64,000 nt of DNA from JBKCUI01 sp052161605 (GTDB lineage: Bacteria; Planctomycetota; Planctomycetia; Pirellulales; Pirellulaceae): NCBI GenBank assembly GCA_052161605.1, contig CP197409.1, one strand, 5' to 3'. A program made the position numbers and the translations under genes. The notes below the pieces were generated by a model that did not search any database, had not been told where the DNA came from, and worked only from the letters and a program-made list of their open reading frames with translations. Below, one piece after another: positions 51,191 through 61,202 of the stretch; the first letter of the stretch is position 1; every line of letters starts with the position of its first letter.

Positions 51191-54157
51191 TCAAAAGTCT
51201 CGTCGCTGATTTTTTTCCCGCTTGGGATCACTTTCCTCGCCCTTTTTAGGTTTATCGCCCTGGAAAAATTGAAATGGCACCTGAAAAAGATCGACCTTCA
51301 TTTTGGGCAGTTCTTTGGACGACTGTTCTTTGTCCTCATTGCTAACACGAACCGTTATCCGCTCCATGGAAATTCTTCCAACCAAGACCAATCGCTCGGG
51401 TAACTGCATCAAGTTCAGTTCACAGCCACGAAACCAAGTGAGCCACGGAGCGCGATAGTCCGGGTTTGGTAAGGCTATTTCAGGATCAAATCCAATCAAT
51501 CCCGGTGGGGGATTTACCGATGCCGCCCAGGCAGTACTATCCCAAAGCCGCCCCTTTGGTTCAAGATTGTATCGACCACCGAGCGAACATTGGAGTTTCG
51601 CATCAAGTAGACTTTCTGCTCCATTAAGTGCATCAACTGGTTCGATATGCAACTGTTGCTGCATGGAATCCAGCAATAACAAATTACCCCGGGTAGCCTG
51701 CGCGGCCCGTCGATAGGAAAGGACATTGAAAAACGAGGCCACTTGACTGCTCTTCAAGTCCCCGACCCGAAGCCTCCCCTGAGCAAAGTTTGGCGTAGGC
51801 GCTGGCTGCAAAAATCGGATGCAATCCTCAAGAATGGATCGATCAAAAGAGACAACACTAAACCCCGCCGACTGCCATCGCCATAATCCGAGCAACGATT
51901 TTGAGAATCCATAAACGTTCGGAGCGCCGCCACCCAGCCCAAACGGCAACCTATCCAAATATCCAGGACTTGGCCACGTTCCGACGTACCCCGGAATCGA
52001 TTTCAGAACCCGCAGTGTTGCTAGTAATCCCTTGGTCTCTCCAGGGACCGGGGGCAGTAGGTCCTTTATGCCCATGAACAGGACGTGATCCTGCGGCGAA
52101 GGTGAAAGGATATTTCCACCCGACAAGTGAACCTGCAATTGCACCATGTCATCCGCCGGAAGAACGATTTCCGTTTGGACCGGTTCGCCTAAAAAGGACG
52201 ATAACCAACCATACTTTTCACGTCCCAATGGAGCGATATACCCCTCAAGAAGCAATTGCTCCACTTCTGGCTGCTGCTCATCTACATATCTTCTTACCCC
52301 AACCATCAACGGGTCGGTCTGCTGCCACTTCGAAGCATAAAAGCTCGCCTGATTCCTGTAGGCATCATGCTCCGCCGAGGAACAATCGGCCAAGTTCACG
52401 TCTGGAATGGGAAGAAACGAACCGCGTGCTCCTCGGATTGAGTCGTACCAAGCTCCCTGAAACCGTAGCGTCTGAGAGCCGTCAAAACGATTTTGAAACG
52501 ATGGTGGCAAATAACCCGATGCAATGAGTTCGTCGATCGAATCTTGAATGTTACTCCCCAAGTATTCCCGTTCCTCGAGTGCTACTCGCGAAGCCATCTC
52601 CGCAATCTCAAGAGATGCAATCGCCTTTAATCTTCGCCGCAATTCGATCTGATATTGAGGTGAGACCAAATTGCGAAAAAATTCAGATGACAAATAAGCA
52701 AACAGGCTGTAATCGTTGCTGACAGGCATAGTCAGTCGAGCAAAACGAAAGGCTGGCGAATCTGCCAGCGAACCACCCTGCTTGGAGACCTCCAAGAACC
52801 GCTCCGCAATTCGTTGGCTGGTTGTAATCAGCAAGTACTTGTCGTGCTCCACCATGAAGGAACGAACCCGGTTGTCAGGCGTGCTTAGCAACGACGCTTT
52901 CCCCCCTGCTATATCGATCGTCTCCAGCTTGATGCCAATATCCGCATATTGTCGCAACGCTCCCCTGCGATCGTTATCCATGGACGACTTGAGCAGTGCC
53001 AAATTCTTAGCTTCGAACAAAACACCAAGGGCTGGCCCCTCCTGAAGGTAAAGATCGGTTCCTATAATCGCCATGTCGGAAATGATTGAGTCACCGAACA
53101 AACGCCCCACCATCGTCGTCTTGGTATTGAGCATTCGCTCCATTCGGTCATTGGTCTGGTAGTTGATCCCTCGAAGCACCGCTAATTGAACCAAGTCCCC
53201 CCCTCGCGATTCGCCAAATTGTTTGAACCACATGAAATTGGCAAAGCTACCGAAACGGATGTAGAAACACTCCGCCGGTACGTGAGTCGCAATCGATTCG
53301 ATAGGCAAATCCGCTGGAGTGTCCGGGGGGGCTAAGGTCTGCCAGTTCGGTGCTTCCGGAATCGGAAATCGGGGCTCTTCTCGCGAAAATGGTTGCTGCA
53401 GTGTCTCTCGATGCAGGTCGGCTCGCAGTGTCTCGACACCAGCCACCAACTCTAGCGTTTGCATGGGGTCGGTCTGCTCCGCGTCATCCTTTTTTGGCGT
53501 CTTAGTAATTGTTGGGGCTGGCAGTCCAAATCGATTGCCAAGCATGTAAATCAGATAACTCTCGATGATGGCCGGATAATCACTTCGCTCCACCTGCCTT
53601 TGGGCTTGGGCTATGTAACCATCCCACCATGAGTCTCGAAGTTCCAAATACTGCTGGTCGACTTGATTGCCCGCAAGCGGTCTCGTCGGTTCAACGTTCA
53701 CTTTAAGCTGAACGTCTCCATCCAGGTAAACATCAAAAGGTGTGTCACTCTTGAATAAAAACTGAACGCGAACCAATTCCGTCGGATTGATTTGGTCCCT
53801 TGCATTGGCCACAGCCGTGCGAATACGTTGTACCAACGCACCAATTCTGGGGCGATTGAAGCGATCGCGGGCTTCCTCCAACGCGATTCGATCTTGAGGC
53901 GGCGCTTCGATGATATCAATTGCGGGGAAGAAAATGCGATCTTCGTCGTTGCTCACAACCACTCGAATCGATGCTGTCTCCGACACCTGCCCAACCGGAA
54001 CGGTGAGCCGTGCGAATCCGTATGGATTGCCCGAGATCGCTTGGACAGAGAGAACAGGAGTATTTTGCTGAGCCATGCCGACTTGATGCAGCAACATCAA
54101 ACCAACTACAACAACTAAAGACACGAGAGCCTTCCCAGTCGCTCTTAAAGAACTCAC
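51191..54157 (-). CDS. Large secreted protein of unknown family
   Basis: The protein is about 989 residues from the GTG at 54157, which opens a signal peptide (SSLRATGKALVSLVVVVGLMLLHQVGMAQ). The open frame also reaches an ATG at 54292, but that adds a cytoplasmic-looking prefix before the signal. The mature protein has a first region with SVRVVVSNDEDRIFF and a DVYLDGDVQLKVNVEP strand pair, a long middle region with PAECFYIRFGSFANFMWFKQFGE and an Arg/Lys-rich C-terminal tail with poly-charged residues. No enzyme motif was recognised. A structural or adhesion role in the cell surface is possible. Its promoter region is shared with the divergent gene at 54316. Confidence 0.7.
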   Translation of the reverse strand: MSSLRATGKALVSLVVVVGLMLLHQVGMAQQNTPVLSVQAISGNPYGFARLTVPVGQVSETASIRVVVSNDEDRIFFPAIDIIEAPPQDRIALEEARDRFNRPRIGALVQRIRTAVANARDQINPTELVRVQFLFKSDTPFDVYLDGDVQLKVNVEPTRPLAGNQVDQQYLELRDSWWDGYIAQAQRQVERSDYPAIIESYLIYMLGNRFGLPAPTITKTPKKDDAEQTDPMQTLELVAGVETLRADLHRETLQQPFSREEPRFPIPEAPNWQTLAPPDTPADLPIESIATHVPAECFYIRFGSFANFMWFKQFGESRGGDLVQLAVLRGINYQTNDRMERMLNTKTTMVGRLFGDSIISDMAIIGTDLYLQEGPALGVLFEAKNLALLKSSMDNDRRGALRQYADIGIKLETIDIAGGKASLLSTPDNRVRSFMVEHDKYLLITTSQRIAERFLEVSKQGGSLADSPAFRFARLTMPVSNDYSLFAYLSSEFFRNLVSPQYQIELRRRLKAIASLEIAEMASRVALEEREYLGSNIQDSIDELIASGYLPPSFQNRFDGSQTLRFQGAWYDSIRGARGSFLPIPDVNLADCSSAEHDAYRNQASFYASKWQQTDPLMVGVRRYVDEQQPEVEQLLLEGYIAPLGREKYGWLSSFLGEPVQTEIVLPADDMVQLQVHLSGGNILSPSPQDHVLFMGIKDLLPPVPGETKGLLATLRVLKSIPGYVGTWPSPGYLDRLPFGLGGGAPNVYGFSKSLLGLWRWQSAGFSVVSFDRSILEDCIRFLQPAPTPNFAQGRLRVGDLKSSQVASFFNVLSYRRAAQATRGNLLLLDSMQQQLHIEPVDALNGAESLLDAKLQCSLGGRYNLEPKGRLWDSTAWAASVNPPPGLIGFDPEIALPNPDYRAPWLTWFRGCELNLMQLPERLVLVGRISMERITVRVSNEDKEQSSKELPKMKVDLFQVPFQFFQGDKPKKGEESDPKREKNQRRDF

Positions 54158-54315
54158 CAAAATCCAATCGCGATAACTCTTAGCGTGCCAATGAACTGCC
54201 CGGCCAAAAATCGAATGGAGTGACAAAACCAATCTCGCTTTCTCAAATGGGATAAGCACAATAGGATCACAGTCGAATCCATCGCCATCCAACTCTCTCT
54301 CAATTATCGCGTATC

Positions 54316-55827
54316 ATGGGTTTGCGGACAATTCTCAATTTTGAATATGCGAACTTGCTTCGCCAACTCTACTGCGGAGTTCTTTGCTGTCTTTCCTGGA
54401 CGCTTCCGGCGATTGCAACCGATCGGTTCGGAATACAAATCATCGACGAATCCTCGGGAAGAGGTATCCCTTTGGCGAAACTGACGACAACTGATAACGT
54501 CGAATACTGGACCGACAACCAGGGCTGGGTCGCTTTTTTGGAACCTGGCATGATGGGAAAAGACATTTACTTTTCCATCGAGTCACCAGGCTATGAGTAC
54601 CCGAAAGATGGGTTCGGTTTTGAAGGTGTCAGGCTCAGAACCACGCCAGGGAAACGCGAGAAGATTGCTCTCAAACGGATCAACAAAGCAGAACGGATGT
54701 ATCGCATCACAGGCAATGGACTCTTCCGCGATAGCGAACTACTGGGGGGCTCTTCACCGCAGGATCGAAGCTCGTGGAATGCGGGAGTTATGGGCTCCGA
54801 CTCCGTGCAAATGCTTCCCTATCGAGGCCAATTATTCTGGATTTGGGGAGATACGAATCTGGCTCATTACCCGCTGGGTAACTTTCACGTTACGGCCGCA
54901 ACGAGCCCTATTCCTGCTCCTGCCACCGACAGTAACGAATGGGATAGGGTGCAACAAGGGATCAATCTCACCTACTTTACGGACCCAGATACTGACCGGC
55001 CCAAAAGAATTTTGCCCGACGATCAGCCGGGAGCGATCTGGTTGTTTGGTGTATTTGCCATAACCGATCCCTCGCGAGAAGAAGAAGTTCTGATTGCCCA
55101 CTACTCCAGGCATCTATCCTTGGGAAACATGGTCGAGCACGGGATCGCCATTTGGGATAACGACAAAGAGGTTTTCGAAAAGATAAAAACATTTGAACCA
55201 ACGACCATTTGGCAGCACCCGAGAGGGCAAGCGGTAATGAGTAGCCAGTCAACTGGAGACTACATCTACTTCGTGGAGTCCTTTGCTAATACACGAGTTC
55301 GAGCAAACCTTGATCACATTCTGGATCCAGAACGATATGAATCGCTAGCTTGGGATAAGGATTCACAATCCTACCGCTGGCAGTCCTCGCGAGCCCCCAC
55401 CTCTCAGAACGAAGAGCAAGATTTAATACGAAGTAAGGAAATGCCTCCAGCAGATGCTCGCTACCTATTCAAAACTGGCGACGACACCATCTTCATTCAC
55501 CGCAGTTCGATCCAGTGGAACCGTTTTCGCAAGCAATGGATCTTGATCGGCAACGAGTACAATAGAAAAAACGAACCATCCCACCTCGGAGAGGTTTGGT
55601 ACGCGGAATCCGACCTCATTGATGGACCGTGGAGAAACGCCGTAAAGATTGCGACTCATCCTAAACAAACGTTCTACAACCCTCGGCAGCACCCTATCTT
55701 TGCATCTCACGACGATCGGGTAATTTACTTTGAGGGAACCTATACCAAAATGTTTTCAGGCAACCCCATCGCGACACCTCGCTACGAATACAATCAACTC
55801 CTATACCGATTGGACTTGAACTGGTAG
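54316..55827 (+). CDS. Secreted hypothetical protein with a DUF4185-like or propeller-type domain
   Basis: The 503-residue protein has an N-terminal signal region (LYCGVLCCLSWTLPAIATD), a small beta domain (residues 35-110, FGIQIIDESSGRGIPLAKLTT) and a large domain with SVQMLPYRGQLFWIWGDTNLAHYPLGN and HSRHLSL-like phrases. The motif GDTNLAHYPLGN and the repeated Trp-rich strands resemble DUF4185 and five-bladed-propeller-type secreted proteins, some of which are sugar hydrolases. Catalytic residues were not identified. It is divergent from the large secreted protein gene across 158 bases. Confidence 0.65.
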   Translation: MGLRTILNFEYANLLRQLYCGVLCCLSWTLPAIATDRFGIQIIDESSGRGIPLAKLTTTDNVEYWTDNQGWVAFLEPGMMGKDIYFSIESPGYEYPKDGFGFEGVRLRTTPGKREKIALKRINKAERMYRITGNGLFRDSELLGGSSPQDRSSWNAGVMGSDSVQMLPYRGQLFWIWGDTNLAHYPLGNFHVTAATSPIPAPATDSNEWDRVQQGINLTYFTDPDTDRPKRILPDDQPGAIWLFGVFAITDPSREEEVLIAHYSRHLSLGNMVEHGIAIWDNDKEVFEKIKTFEPTTIWQHPRGQAVMSSQSTGDYIYFVESFANTRVRANLDHILDPERYESLAWDKDSQSYRWQSSRAPTSQNEEQDLIRSKEMPPADARYLFKTGDDTIFIHRSSIQWNRFRKQWILIGNEYNRKNEPSHLGEVWYAESDLIDGPWRNAVKIATHPKQTFYNPRQHPIFASHDDRVIYFEGTYTKMFSGNPIATPRYEYNQLLYRLDLNW

Positions 55828-55852
55828 TCCTTCCAATGACTTCATGCCAGTT

Positions 55853-55909
55853 GTAGTGGAACTCGCCAGAGTTCCCGCTTCTGAAGGGAATTCTGGCGAA
55901 TCCCACTAC
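55853..55909. repeat. Imperfect long inverted repeat (24-base arms) downstream of 54316 gene
   Basis: The arms GTAGTGGAACTCGCCAGAGTTCCC (cut into two stretches here: GTAGTGGAACTC and GCCAGAGTTCCC) and the reverse complement at 55886-55909 match at 21 of 24 positions around a 9-base loop. It starts 26 bases after the stop codon of the plus-strand gene. No T-run follows on either strand. A REP-like dispersed element or an mRNA end structure shared by the convergent genes is likely. Confidence 0.5.
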
Positions 55910-55975
55910 GGTAGATTTATTTCTGCCGCTCTTTTAAAGAGCCACGTGGTTTCCGATGCTACTTTTGCCTTACCA

Positions 55976-55999
55976 TCCACTGACACCGGTGTCAGTGGA
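55976..55999. repeat. Perfect 24-base palindrome
   Basis: TCCACTGACACC is followed immediately by its exact reverse complement GGTGTCAGTGGA with no spacer. It lies between two convergent genes, 28 bases beyond the ppdK stop codon. No T-run accompanies it, so an intrinsic terminator is not well supported. It may be a protein-binding site or part of a repeated element. Confidence 0.5.
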
Positions 56000-56026
56000 T
56001 TTAGATGACGCAAGGTAGAAACTACC

Positions 56027-58825
56027 TTACTTTACCTTGGTCTTAGCCCGAGTCGCTGACTTGGCCTTGGCATCCTTCGATACCTTGGCCGCTGGAGCGG
56101 CTGGTGGGTTCCTCAAGGCAGCCTGTGCTGCTGCCAGTCGAGCGATCGGCACTCGGAACGGACTGCAGCTTACATAATCCAAACCAATCTTGTGGCAGAA
56201 CTCAACAGACGATGGATCGCCGCCATGCTCGCCGCAAATGCCCATCTTCAAGCCAGGCTTGGTCGCACGGCCCTTCTCGACACCGATTTGCATGAGCTGA
56301 CCAACACCGGTTTGATCGATCGAAGCAAACGGATTCGCCTTGATAATCTCGAGCCCTTGGTAAGCTGGCAAGAAGGATCCGGAATCGTCCCGGCTCATGC
56401 CCAAGCAGGTTTGGGTCAAGTCGTTGGTACCGAACGAGAAGAAATCTGCTGACTCAGCAATCTCATCAGCGGTCAACGCACCTCGAGGAATCTCGATCAT
56501 CGTGCCAACCGTGTAAGCAAACTTCTTGCCAGTTGCCTTCATGACCTCAGCAGCCACGCGGTGAACGATCTCGACTTGGAGATCGAGCTCTCGCTTAAAG
56601 CCGACGAGTGGAACCATGACTTCTGGCTTCACCTTGGTGCCGGACTTCAGAACAGCCGCCGCTGCTTGGAAAATCGCGCGAGCTTGCATCTCGGTGATTT
56701 CAGGACGCAAGATACCAAGTCGGCAACCCCGGAAGCCCAACATCGGATTGAACTCGTGCAGTTCTGCAACCAGTCGATCGACTTCGGCAGGGCTGATTCC
56801 CAACTGCTTGGCAACCTCAGCTTGACCCTTCTTGTTGTCGTGCTGTGGCAAGAACTCGTGCAATGGCGGATCGAGCAAACGAATGCAAGCTGGCAGACCG
56901 TCGAGAGCTTTGAAAATGCCTTCGAAGTCTTTTTGCTGATAAGGCAACAACGTCGCCAAAGCCTTCTTGCGATCCTCTTCGCTCTTTGCCAAGATCATTT
57001 GGCGAACAGCGATGATACGATCACCCTCGAAGAACATGTGCTCGGTTCGGCACAATCCAATACCGGCTGCACCGAAAGCGATCGCGTTTTCGACTTGGTC
57101 GGGTTGGTCCGCATTGGTTCGCAAGCCGAGTGTTCGGTACTTGTCAGCCAGCTTCATGATGAAGTCGTAGTACTGGAACACCTTGCTCTGTGCAGGCTTG
57201 AGCGTCTTGCCAATGAGGACTTGCTTGAGCTCGCTGTCAGCGGTGTCGATCTTGCCATGGAACACTTCACCGGTCGTTCCGTTGATGCTGATCGCGTCAC
57301 CTTCCTTGAGGGTAACACCTTTGCACTTGAGGGTGCCTTTGTGGTAATCGATTTCGATATCACCGGCACCGGCCACGCACACCTTGCCCATTTGGCGAGC
57401 TACGAGAGCCGCGTGGCTGGAAACGCCACCCCGAGCGGTCAAAATACCGTCGGAAGCGATCATGCCTCGCAAATCTTCTGGGCTAGTTTCGATCCGAGCG
57501 AGAACAACGTTGTGCCCCTTGGCTGCAAGCTCTTCGGCTTTGTTCGCTGTGAAGACCACAACACCGGATGCAGCGCCAGGACCTGCTGGCAAGCCAACGG
57601 CCATCATGCGGCCATCCGACTTGGCCTTCTCGTAAGCCTTGGTATCGAAGATCGGCTGTAGCAATTGGTTGAGAGCTTCTGGGTCACCCGACTTGATCGC
57701 ATGCTCGGGGGTCATCAACTTTTCCTTGACCATGTCGTGAGCGATCTTCACGTAGGCCAAAGCGGTTCGTTTGCCGTTTCGAGTCTGAAGCATGTACAGC
57801 TTCTTCTTCTCGATGGTGAATTCAAAGTCTTGGACATCGCCAAAGTTCTTCTCGAGAGTCTTTCGGACTTCGATAAGCTCCTTGTAGGCTGGACCGATGA
57901 TCTTGTCCTTAGCCATTTCAGAGATCTTCAGCGGGGTGCGAACGCCGGCCACGACGTCTTCACCTTGGGCATTGACCAGGTACTCGCCGTAGAAAACGTT
58001 ATCGCCGTTGGCAGGGTCACGGGTGAACGCGACACCTGTGGCACAGTCGTCACCCATGTTGCCGAACACCATGCTCTGAACGTTAACAGCGGTGCCCCAT
58101 TCGTCTGGAATGCGGTACTTTTGGCGGTAGAGGATCGCTCGCTCGTTCATCCAAGATCCAAACACTGCGAAAACGGCTCCTTCGAGCTGCTTCATCGGAT
58201 CGTTGGGGAACGCCTTGCCAGTTCGCTCTTTGATTAGTTTCTTGAAGCGGCTAACCAATTCCTTGAGGTGGTCGGAGGTGAGGTCTGTGTCTTCCTCAAC
58301 TTTGACTTCCTTCTTGAGGTGGTCCATGACCTCTTCAAAAGGCTCGTGCTCGTTTTCGTGTCGCTTTTGGACACCCATGACGACGTCGCCGTACATTTGA
58401 AGGAATCGGCGATAAGAATCCCAAGCAAAGCGTGGGTTGTCGGTCGCTGCGGCTAGACCAGCACAAGTCTCGTCGTTCAATCCGAGGTTGAGGATGGTAT
58501 CCATCATACCGGGCATCGAATCGCGAGCACCGGAGCGAACAGAGACGAGAAGAGGGTTCTTAGGATCCCCGAACTTCTTGCCGGTTTCCTTTTCCATCCA
58601 TTTAACGGCTTTGACCATATCCCCAACCAATTCGGCTGGAGCTTTTTTGCCATTTTTGTAGTAATGGACGCAAACTTCCGTTGTAATGGTAAAACCGGGA
58701 GGGACCGGTAGACCGATCTTGGTCATCTGAGCAAGGTTAGCTCCCTTGCCACCGAGAAGGGCTTTCATCCCTCCATTTCCGTCGGTCTTGGATTTGCCAA
58801 AGAAATAGATCAACTTGTTAGCCAT
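56027..58825 (-). CDS. ppdK: Pyruvate, phosphate dikinase
   Basis: The protein is about 932 residues from the ATG at 58825 (MANKLIYFFG), with the five preceding codons of the open frame not needed. The N-terminal ATP-grasp domain has GGKGANLAQMTKIGLPVPPGFTI, given here by the core GGKGANLAQM; the swivelling domain has RGGVSSHAALVARQMGK with the phospho-His; and the PEP/pyruvate domain shows GLCRTEHMF and the C-terminal CGEHGG. PPDK interconverts pyruvate, ATP and phosphate with PEP, AMP and pyrophosphate. The C-terminus ends with a Lys/Ala-rich tail. A small hairpin (56012-56028) overlaps the stop codon. It is one of the best-supported genes here and stands alone on its strand. Confidence 0.95.
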   Translation of the reverse strand: MANKLIYFFGKSKTDGNGGMKALLGGKGANLAQMTKIGLPVPPGFTITTEVCVHYYKNGKKAPAELVGDMVKAVKWMEKETGKKFGDPKNPLLVSVRSGARDSMPGMMDTILNLGLNDETCAGLAAATDNPRFAWDSYRRFLQMYGDVVMGVQKRHENEHEPFEEVMDHLKKEVKVEEDTDLTSDHLKELVSRFKKLIKERTGKAFPNDPMKQLEGAVFAVFGSWMNERAILYRQKYRIPDEWGTAVNVQSMVFGNMGDDCATGVAFTRDPANGDNVFYGEYLVNAQGEDVVAGVRTPLKISEMAKDKIIGPAYKELIEVRKTLEKNFGDVQDFEFTIEKKKLYMLQTRNGKRTALAYVKIAHDMVKEKLMTPEHAIKSGDPEALNQLLQPIFDTKAYEKAKSDGRMMAVGLPAGPGAASGVVVFTANKAEELAAKGHNVVLARIETSPEDLRGMIASDGILTARGGVSSHAALVARQMGKVCVAGAGDIEIDYHKGTLKCKGVTLKEGDAISINGTTGEVFHGKIDTADSELKQVLIGKTLKPAQSKVFQYYDFIMKLADKYRTLGLRTNADQPDQVENAIAFGAAGIGLCRTEHMFFEGDRIIAVRQMILAKSEEDRKKALATLLPYQQKDFEGIFKALDGLPACIRLLDPPLHEFLPQHDNKKGQAEVAKQLGISPAEVDRLVAELHEFNPMLGFRGCRLGILRPEITEMQARAIFQAAAAVLKSGTKVKPEVMVPLVGFKRELDLQVEIVHRVAAEVMKATGKKFAYTVGTMIEIPRGALTADEIAESADFFSFGTNDLTQTCLGMSRDDSGSFLPAYQGLEIIKANPFASIDQTGVGQLMQIGVEKGRATKPGLKMGICGEHGGDPSSVEFCHKIGLDYVSCSPFRVPIARLAAAQAALRNPPAAPAAKVSKDAKAKSATRAKTKVK

Positions 58826-58965
58826 GGCCGGATACAACACTCCCGTAATGATACAAAAATCGAATAGTGGGCAATTCCCAGTAATTTTCGGCCAAAAGTC
58901 TACGCCCCCCCTGTAAAAACGTCAATTGCAACGAGACTCCGCCAACCCTCCATAAACGATCATCA

Positions 58966-60891
58966 ATGACTAAATCGGACCTACCTTTGCAGCAACTCAA
59001 AGCGGCGATTATCGCGCCAGATGTTTCAAAATCCGATGGATTCGGGCGATTTATATGCGGCGATCGCTTTGCTATCACCGCTGGAGAATGGCTGGTATTA
59101 ATACCCTATCAAAGTTTTACTTTCTGTAAGTCGCATCCAACAAAAGACTGGAAAGCGATCCCGAAAACGACTGAAAGCACTCTCACCGCGACCTCCGGGC
59201 TTAGCTTGTTCGACATTCAGTGCGGTGAAACGACCGTTGCTCTCGCAGCTAGGCACCCAGCAAGCCAGCCGCTCGTCGCCCTCCTCAAACGAGGGGGTAC
59301 ACCACCAGAATCTATTCAACGAGACTGGCGCAAACAGCTCGCCAAATTCGGTGCGAATCCTCCGAACATCTGCCGTGTCCTTTGCCAGCCGGACGGTCTG
59401 CTGGCGGTGATCCCCGAATGGGAACCCGCAGTCCTAAAATCCTCAAGCAAATCTCCTGGAAAACTCGGACCAGGCGTGGATGCAAAGATAATCGCAGAGA
59501 GGTTCGCGAGCTGGACCAACGTCACCTGGCCGTGGCAACAAACAAACAAAAAAATGGAGCAGCCCACTCCCAAAGCCAGTCCCTCTACCCCAGCGAAGCA
59601 AGACCGAGAGCAAGGGTCCATGCATAATCCGGTCATCAAACCGGTACTTGATACACGCAAAGGAACGACCAGGCCGCAAACGATAAAACCGGCGGCAGCC
59701 GAGACGACCAGTAAATCCCAATCCATTAAACCTCAATCAAAGCGGGATCGCGTCAGCTCAAAGCGGGAGCCCGTCAGCCAGCGTCGGCTTTTGGTCACGG
59801 GAGCGATAGCGGGCTCAATCGTACTGGCCTCGGTTATCGCTTGGGCAAGCTGGCCGTCTGGGAAAAACAATCCGCAAGTGTCGTCGAAGCCCGTAGCAGA
59901 AGAACCACTCGAACCGGAAAAAGGGGCCGAGTCGGCAGCGGCAGAATCGGATGAGGACTCCATGGAAACTCTCGAAGTCTCGAGCGACTTAGAGCTCGCG
60001 GAATTGTCGTCATCGGATTCTTTTGCTTCGCTTGATTCCCTTACCTCGGGCTTGGACTCTTTTGCAGCCTTGGAAGGCAAGCTGGAGAGTGTGGTCAAGC
60101 TCGATGAACTAGACACCTCGAACATCATCGCTCGATCGCTTCAGCCAAAACCTGGTGAGGCAGCCCCTAGTGAGGCAGATAGTACACCCATGGCTCAGGC
60201 CTCCGAACTAGGACTAGCGATGTCGGATGAACTGGAGGGTGAAACGGCGACCGCAGGGGAGGGAGACAAAACCGATGAGAACATCGTTGACGATGGAATC
60301 GCACCGACGGAGTTCCGCCGCAAGGACCGATTAACTGCTGCATCCAAACGAGAGCGAGTCAACTTTGGCTTTAACGTCCCGCCGAAAGAAGCAGGCTGGT
60401 CGGTGCAGCTGGATGTTGACGAACCCTTCCCGAAATCGTTTGTGTTCGCCCCAGACGACGTCACGAGTATGGTAGGGCCAGGAAAGGCATCCTGGGTGCT
60501 CGGATTGGAGGACGAAGAGCCCGAACTCATTGTGGAAATGACCGTGAAGCCTGGGCGACGATGGGAGTTGCTCTGGCAAGTCGGGTACCGCGAGACACGA
60601 GCTGCACCCGCGAGATTGATCGGCCCAGATGACGCGAGGCGAGTCCTATCGCAATTAGTCTCGGCGAAGAGTTTTGTAGGCAGGATGCTTCTACAAAATC
60701 AGGCTGCTCGCGATGCCAGGTTGCGTGGCCCAATCGACCTTACAGAGCAACGACGACAACTCGAGAGGCAGGATCGCGAGATCGAGCAAGCGATCAATCG
60801 ATGGAAAACCATAGATGAGATTAGCGGGATCGTCTTTCGGCAGACGCAGATCTCGTTCGATGCTGTACCAGGTACCAATAGTACCAACTAG
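58966..60891 (+). CDS. Membrane protein of unknown function with Ser/Thr/Glu-rich linker
   Basis: The 641-residue protein has a soluble N-terminal domain of about 190 residues (no signal peptide), a Lys/Arg/Ser/Pro-rich linker (190-270), one transmembrane helix (about 276-296, RRLLVTGAIAGSIVLASVIAWASW) and a large C-terminal part. The C-terminal part has an acidic Ser/Glu/Ala-rich linker of about 130 residues and then a compact domain with VPPKEAGWSVQLDVDEPF, then the final helices LTEQRRQLERQDREIEQAI. The topology suggests a signalling or scaffold protein spanning the inner membrane. No family was recognised. It is divergent from ppdK across about 140 bases. Confidence 0.65.
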   Translation: MTKSDLPLQQLKAAIIAPDVSKSDGFGRFICGDRFAITAGEWLVLIPYQSFTFCKSHPTKDWKAIPKTTESTLTATSGLSLFDIQCGETTVALAARHPASQPLVALLKRGGTPPESIQRDWRKQLAKFGANPPNICRVLCQPDGLLAVIPEWEPAVLKSSSKSPGKLGPGVDAKIIAERFASWTNVTWPWQQTNKKMEQPTPKASPSTPAKQDREQGSMHNPVIKPVLDTRKGTTRPQTIKPAAAETTSKSQSIKPQSKRDRVSSKREPVSQRRLLVTGAIAGSIVLASVIAWASWPSGKNNPQVSSKPVAEEPLEPEKGAESAAAESDEDSMETLEVSSDLELAELSSSDSFASLDSLTSGLDSFAALEGKLESVVKLDELDTSNIIARSLQPKPGEAAPSEADSTPMAQASELGLAMSDELEGETATAGEGDKTDENIVDDGIAPTEFRRKDRLTAASKRERVNFGFNVPPKEAGWSVQLDVDEPFPKSFVFAPDDVTSMVGPGKASWVLGLEDEEPELIVEMTVKPGRRWELLWQVGYRETRAAPARLIGPDDARRVLSQLVSAKSFVGRMLLQNQAARDARLRGPIDLTEQRRQLERQDREIEQAINRWKTIDEISGIVFRQTQISFDAVPGTNSTN

Positions 60892-60975
60892 GGTTGCTAG
60901 AAACATGCCAGGTGCAACTATACTCGGTGCAACTAGTTGATTAGATCTAAAAAGAACCGCCACTTCTCGCCGATC

Positions 60976-61147
60976 ACCACCCCCTTCACCCTCCCCAAAC
61001 GCCGTTTGGGGAGGGTCAGCCCGCGAAAGCGTGGCTGGGGAGGGGTTGGACGCTGCGGTCATCGAGCCCTACCCTCCCCGGCAATCTCGCTTAGGGCTCG
61101 ATTGCCGACCCTCCCAGTCGCTTCACTGGGAGGGTGAAGTGGGTGGC
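60976..61147. repeat. MITE-like intergenic element with two hairpins and terminal inverted repeats
   Basis: The block sits in the 311-base gap between convergent genes. Its ends share inverted sequence (CCACC…TTCACCCTCCC at the left and GGGAGGGTGAAGTGGGTGG at the right). Inside are a perfect 13-base stem (60988-61000 with 61004-61016, ACCCTCCCCAAAC) and a perfect 11-base stem (61108-61118 with 61125-61135, ACCCTCCCAGT). The symmetry and pairs of GGGAGGG hairpins suggest a mobile or dispersed planctomycete repeat. It contains no transposase. It might also act as a bidirectional terminator, but T-runs are missing. Confidence 0.6.
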
Positions 61148-61202
61148 AATCAGCGCGAAGTGCCAAAGCACAAGAGCACTTCTGCTACGCGAGCGATGCC
61201 TC

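Noticed and set aside
56561..57661. A 366-codon open frame antisense to ppdK
   Set aside because: It is a shadow of the highly conserved ppdK gene; the translation lacks recognisable domains and the ppdK motifs on the other strand are unambiguous.
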